From Nitrospirota bacterium (lineage in GTDB: Bacteria > Nitrospirota > CAKKRA01 > 9FT-COMBO-42-15), in the NCBI GenBank assembly GCA_016195585.1, contig JACPZJ010000235.1:1-7064 (forward strand): a stretch of DNA of 7,064 nucleotides. The letters run 5' to 3'. Position 1 is the first letter of the stretch. Each line of letters opens with the position of its first letter. The notes beneath the pieces were generated by a model. It did no database searches. It saw only the letters and a list, made by a program, of their open reading frames with translations, and was not told where the DNA came from. Made by a program: the position numbers and the translations under genes. This document shows positions 6,951 through 7,064 of the stretch, piece after piece.

Positions 6951-7064
6951 TTGTAAACCCTGTTATTTTTCAAGTGGTTGCGAGGTTTTTTGATGTCTTT
7001 TGACTTGTTGCTGTTAATATTTATTATTTATATTCACTGTTTTAAAATTTAACCGAATATAACA

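Larger units (their letters stand above)
6930..6957 (-). promoter_or_regulatory. Candidate sigma70-type dnaA promoter
   Basis: On the minus strand, TTTACA (6957-6952) is one mismatch from the -35 consensus TTGACA. After 16 bases it is followed by TATAAC (6935-6930), one mismatch from the -10 consensus TATAAT. Transcription would start near 6923, leaving a leader of about 18 nt that still contains the AGGAAAG ribosome binding site. The -10 hexamer shares five bases with the perfect DnaA box at 6931-6939, and the spacer covers the second box, so bound DnaA would block it. This is an inference from sequence match only. Confidence 0.55.
6905..7064. other. Putative oriC-proximal intergenic region with AT-rich candidate unwinding element
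   Basis: This is the 160 bases upstream of dnaA that reach the window edge. Beyond the two boxes and candidate promoter, bases 7011-7064 are about 83% A+T (9 G/C in 54). They include runs such as TTAATATTTATTATTTATAT and an 8-bp inverted repeat, TTATATTC (7028-7035) with GAATATAA (7055-7062). Weak DnaA-box-like sites are seen at 7012-7020 (minus strand, two mismatches) and 7030-7038 (ATATTCACT, two mismatches but an intact TATNCAC core). Position next to dnaA plus boxes plus an AT-rich tract fits the usual bacterial origin layout. The region is cut by the window, so the box cluster cannot be judged fully. Confidence 0.5.

Overview
This window holds the chromosomal replication-initiation locus of a bacterium, read entirely on the minus strand: the probable edge of oriC, then dnaA, dnaN, recF, gyrB and the first 237 codons of gyrA, which runs off the left edge. 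Every gene is recognised from family motifs readable in its translation. About 96% of the window is coding. I found no mobile genes, RNA genes, CRISPR arrays or defence genes, and no previously undescribed system. This is an ordinary, well-conserved core region with a few local details worth a second look.

Layout from right to left, the direction of transcription. Bases 6905-7064 are non-coding and AT-rich. They carry one perfect DnaA box, a second box with one mismatch, a good candidate dnaA promoter whose -10 overlaps the perfect box, and a strongly AT-rich stretch at the window edge that could be a DNA-unwinding element. dnaA (443 aa) is followed after 18 nt by dnaN (365 aa), after 29 nt by recF (381 aa), and then by gyrB (824 aa with the ATG start), which overlaps the end of recF by 20 nt. 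A 113-nt gap holds a dispersed-repeat-like palindrome of about 79 bp. gyrA then begins at a TTG codon behind a strong ribosome binding site.

The genes form one functional set. DnaA opens the origin, DnaN is the sliding clamp for the replicase, RecF helps load RecA at gapped forks, and GyrB and GyrA make the gyrase that removes positive supercoils ahead of the forks. The tight spacing suggests co-transcription of dnaA-dnaN-recF-gyrB. The longer, structured gyrB-gyrA gap is the one place where expression could be uncoupled.

Organism: a bacterium of moderate GC content that uses ATA (Ile) and AGG/AGA (Arg) codons freely. GyrB is the long form, with the TOPRIM-region insert also found in E. coli GyrB. 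The intergenic repeat resembles a palindrome I remember from many environmental genomes, including Nitrospirota and former Deltaproteobacteria. I would guess a Gram-negative-type lineage of that sort, with low confidence.
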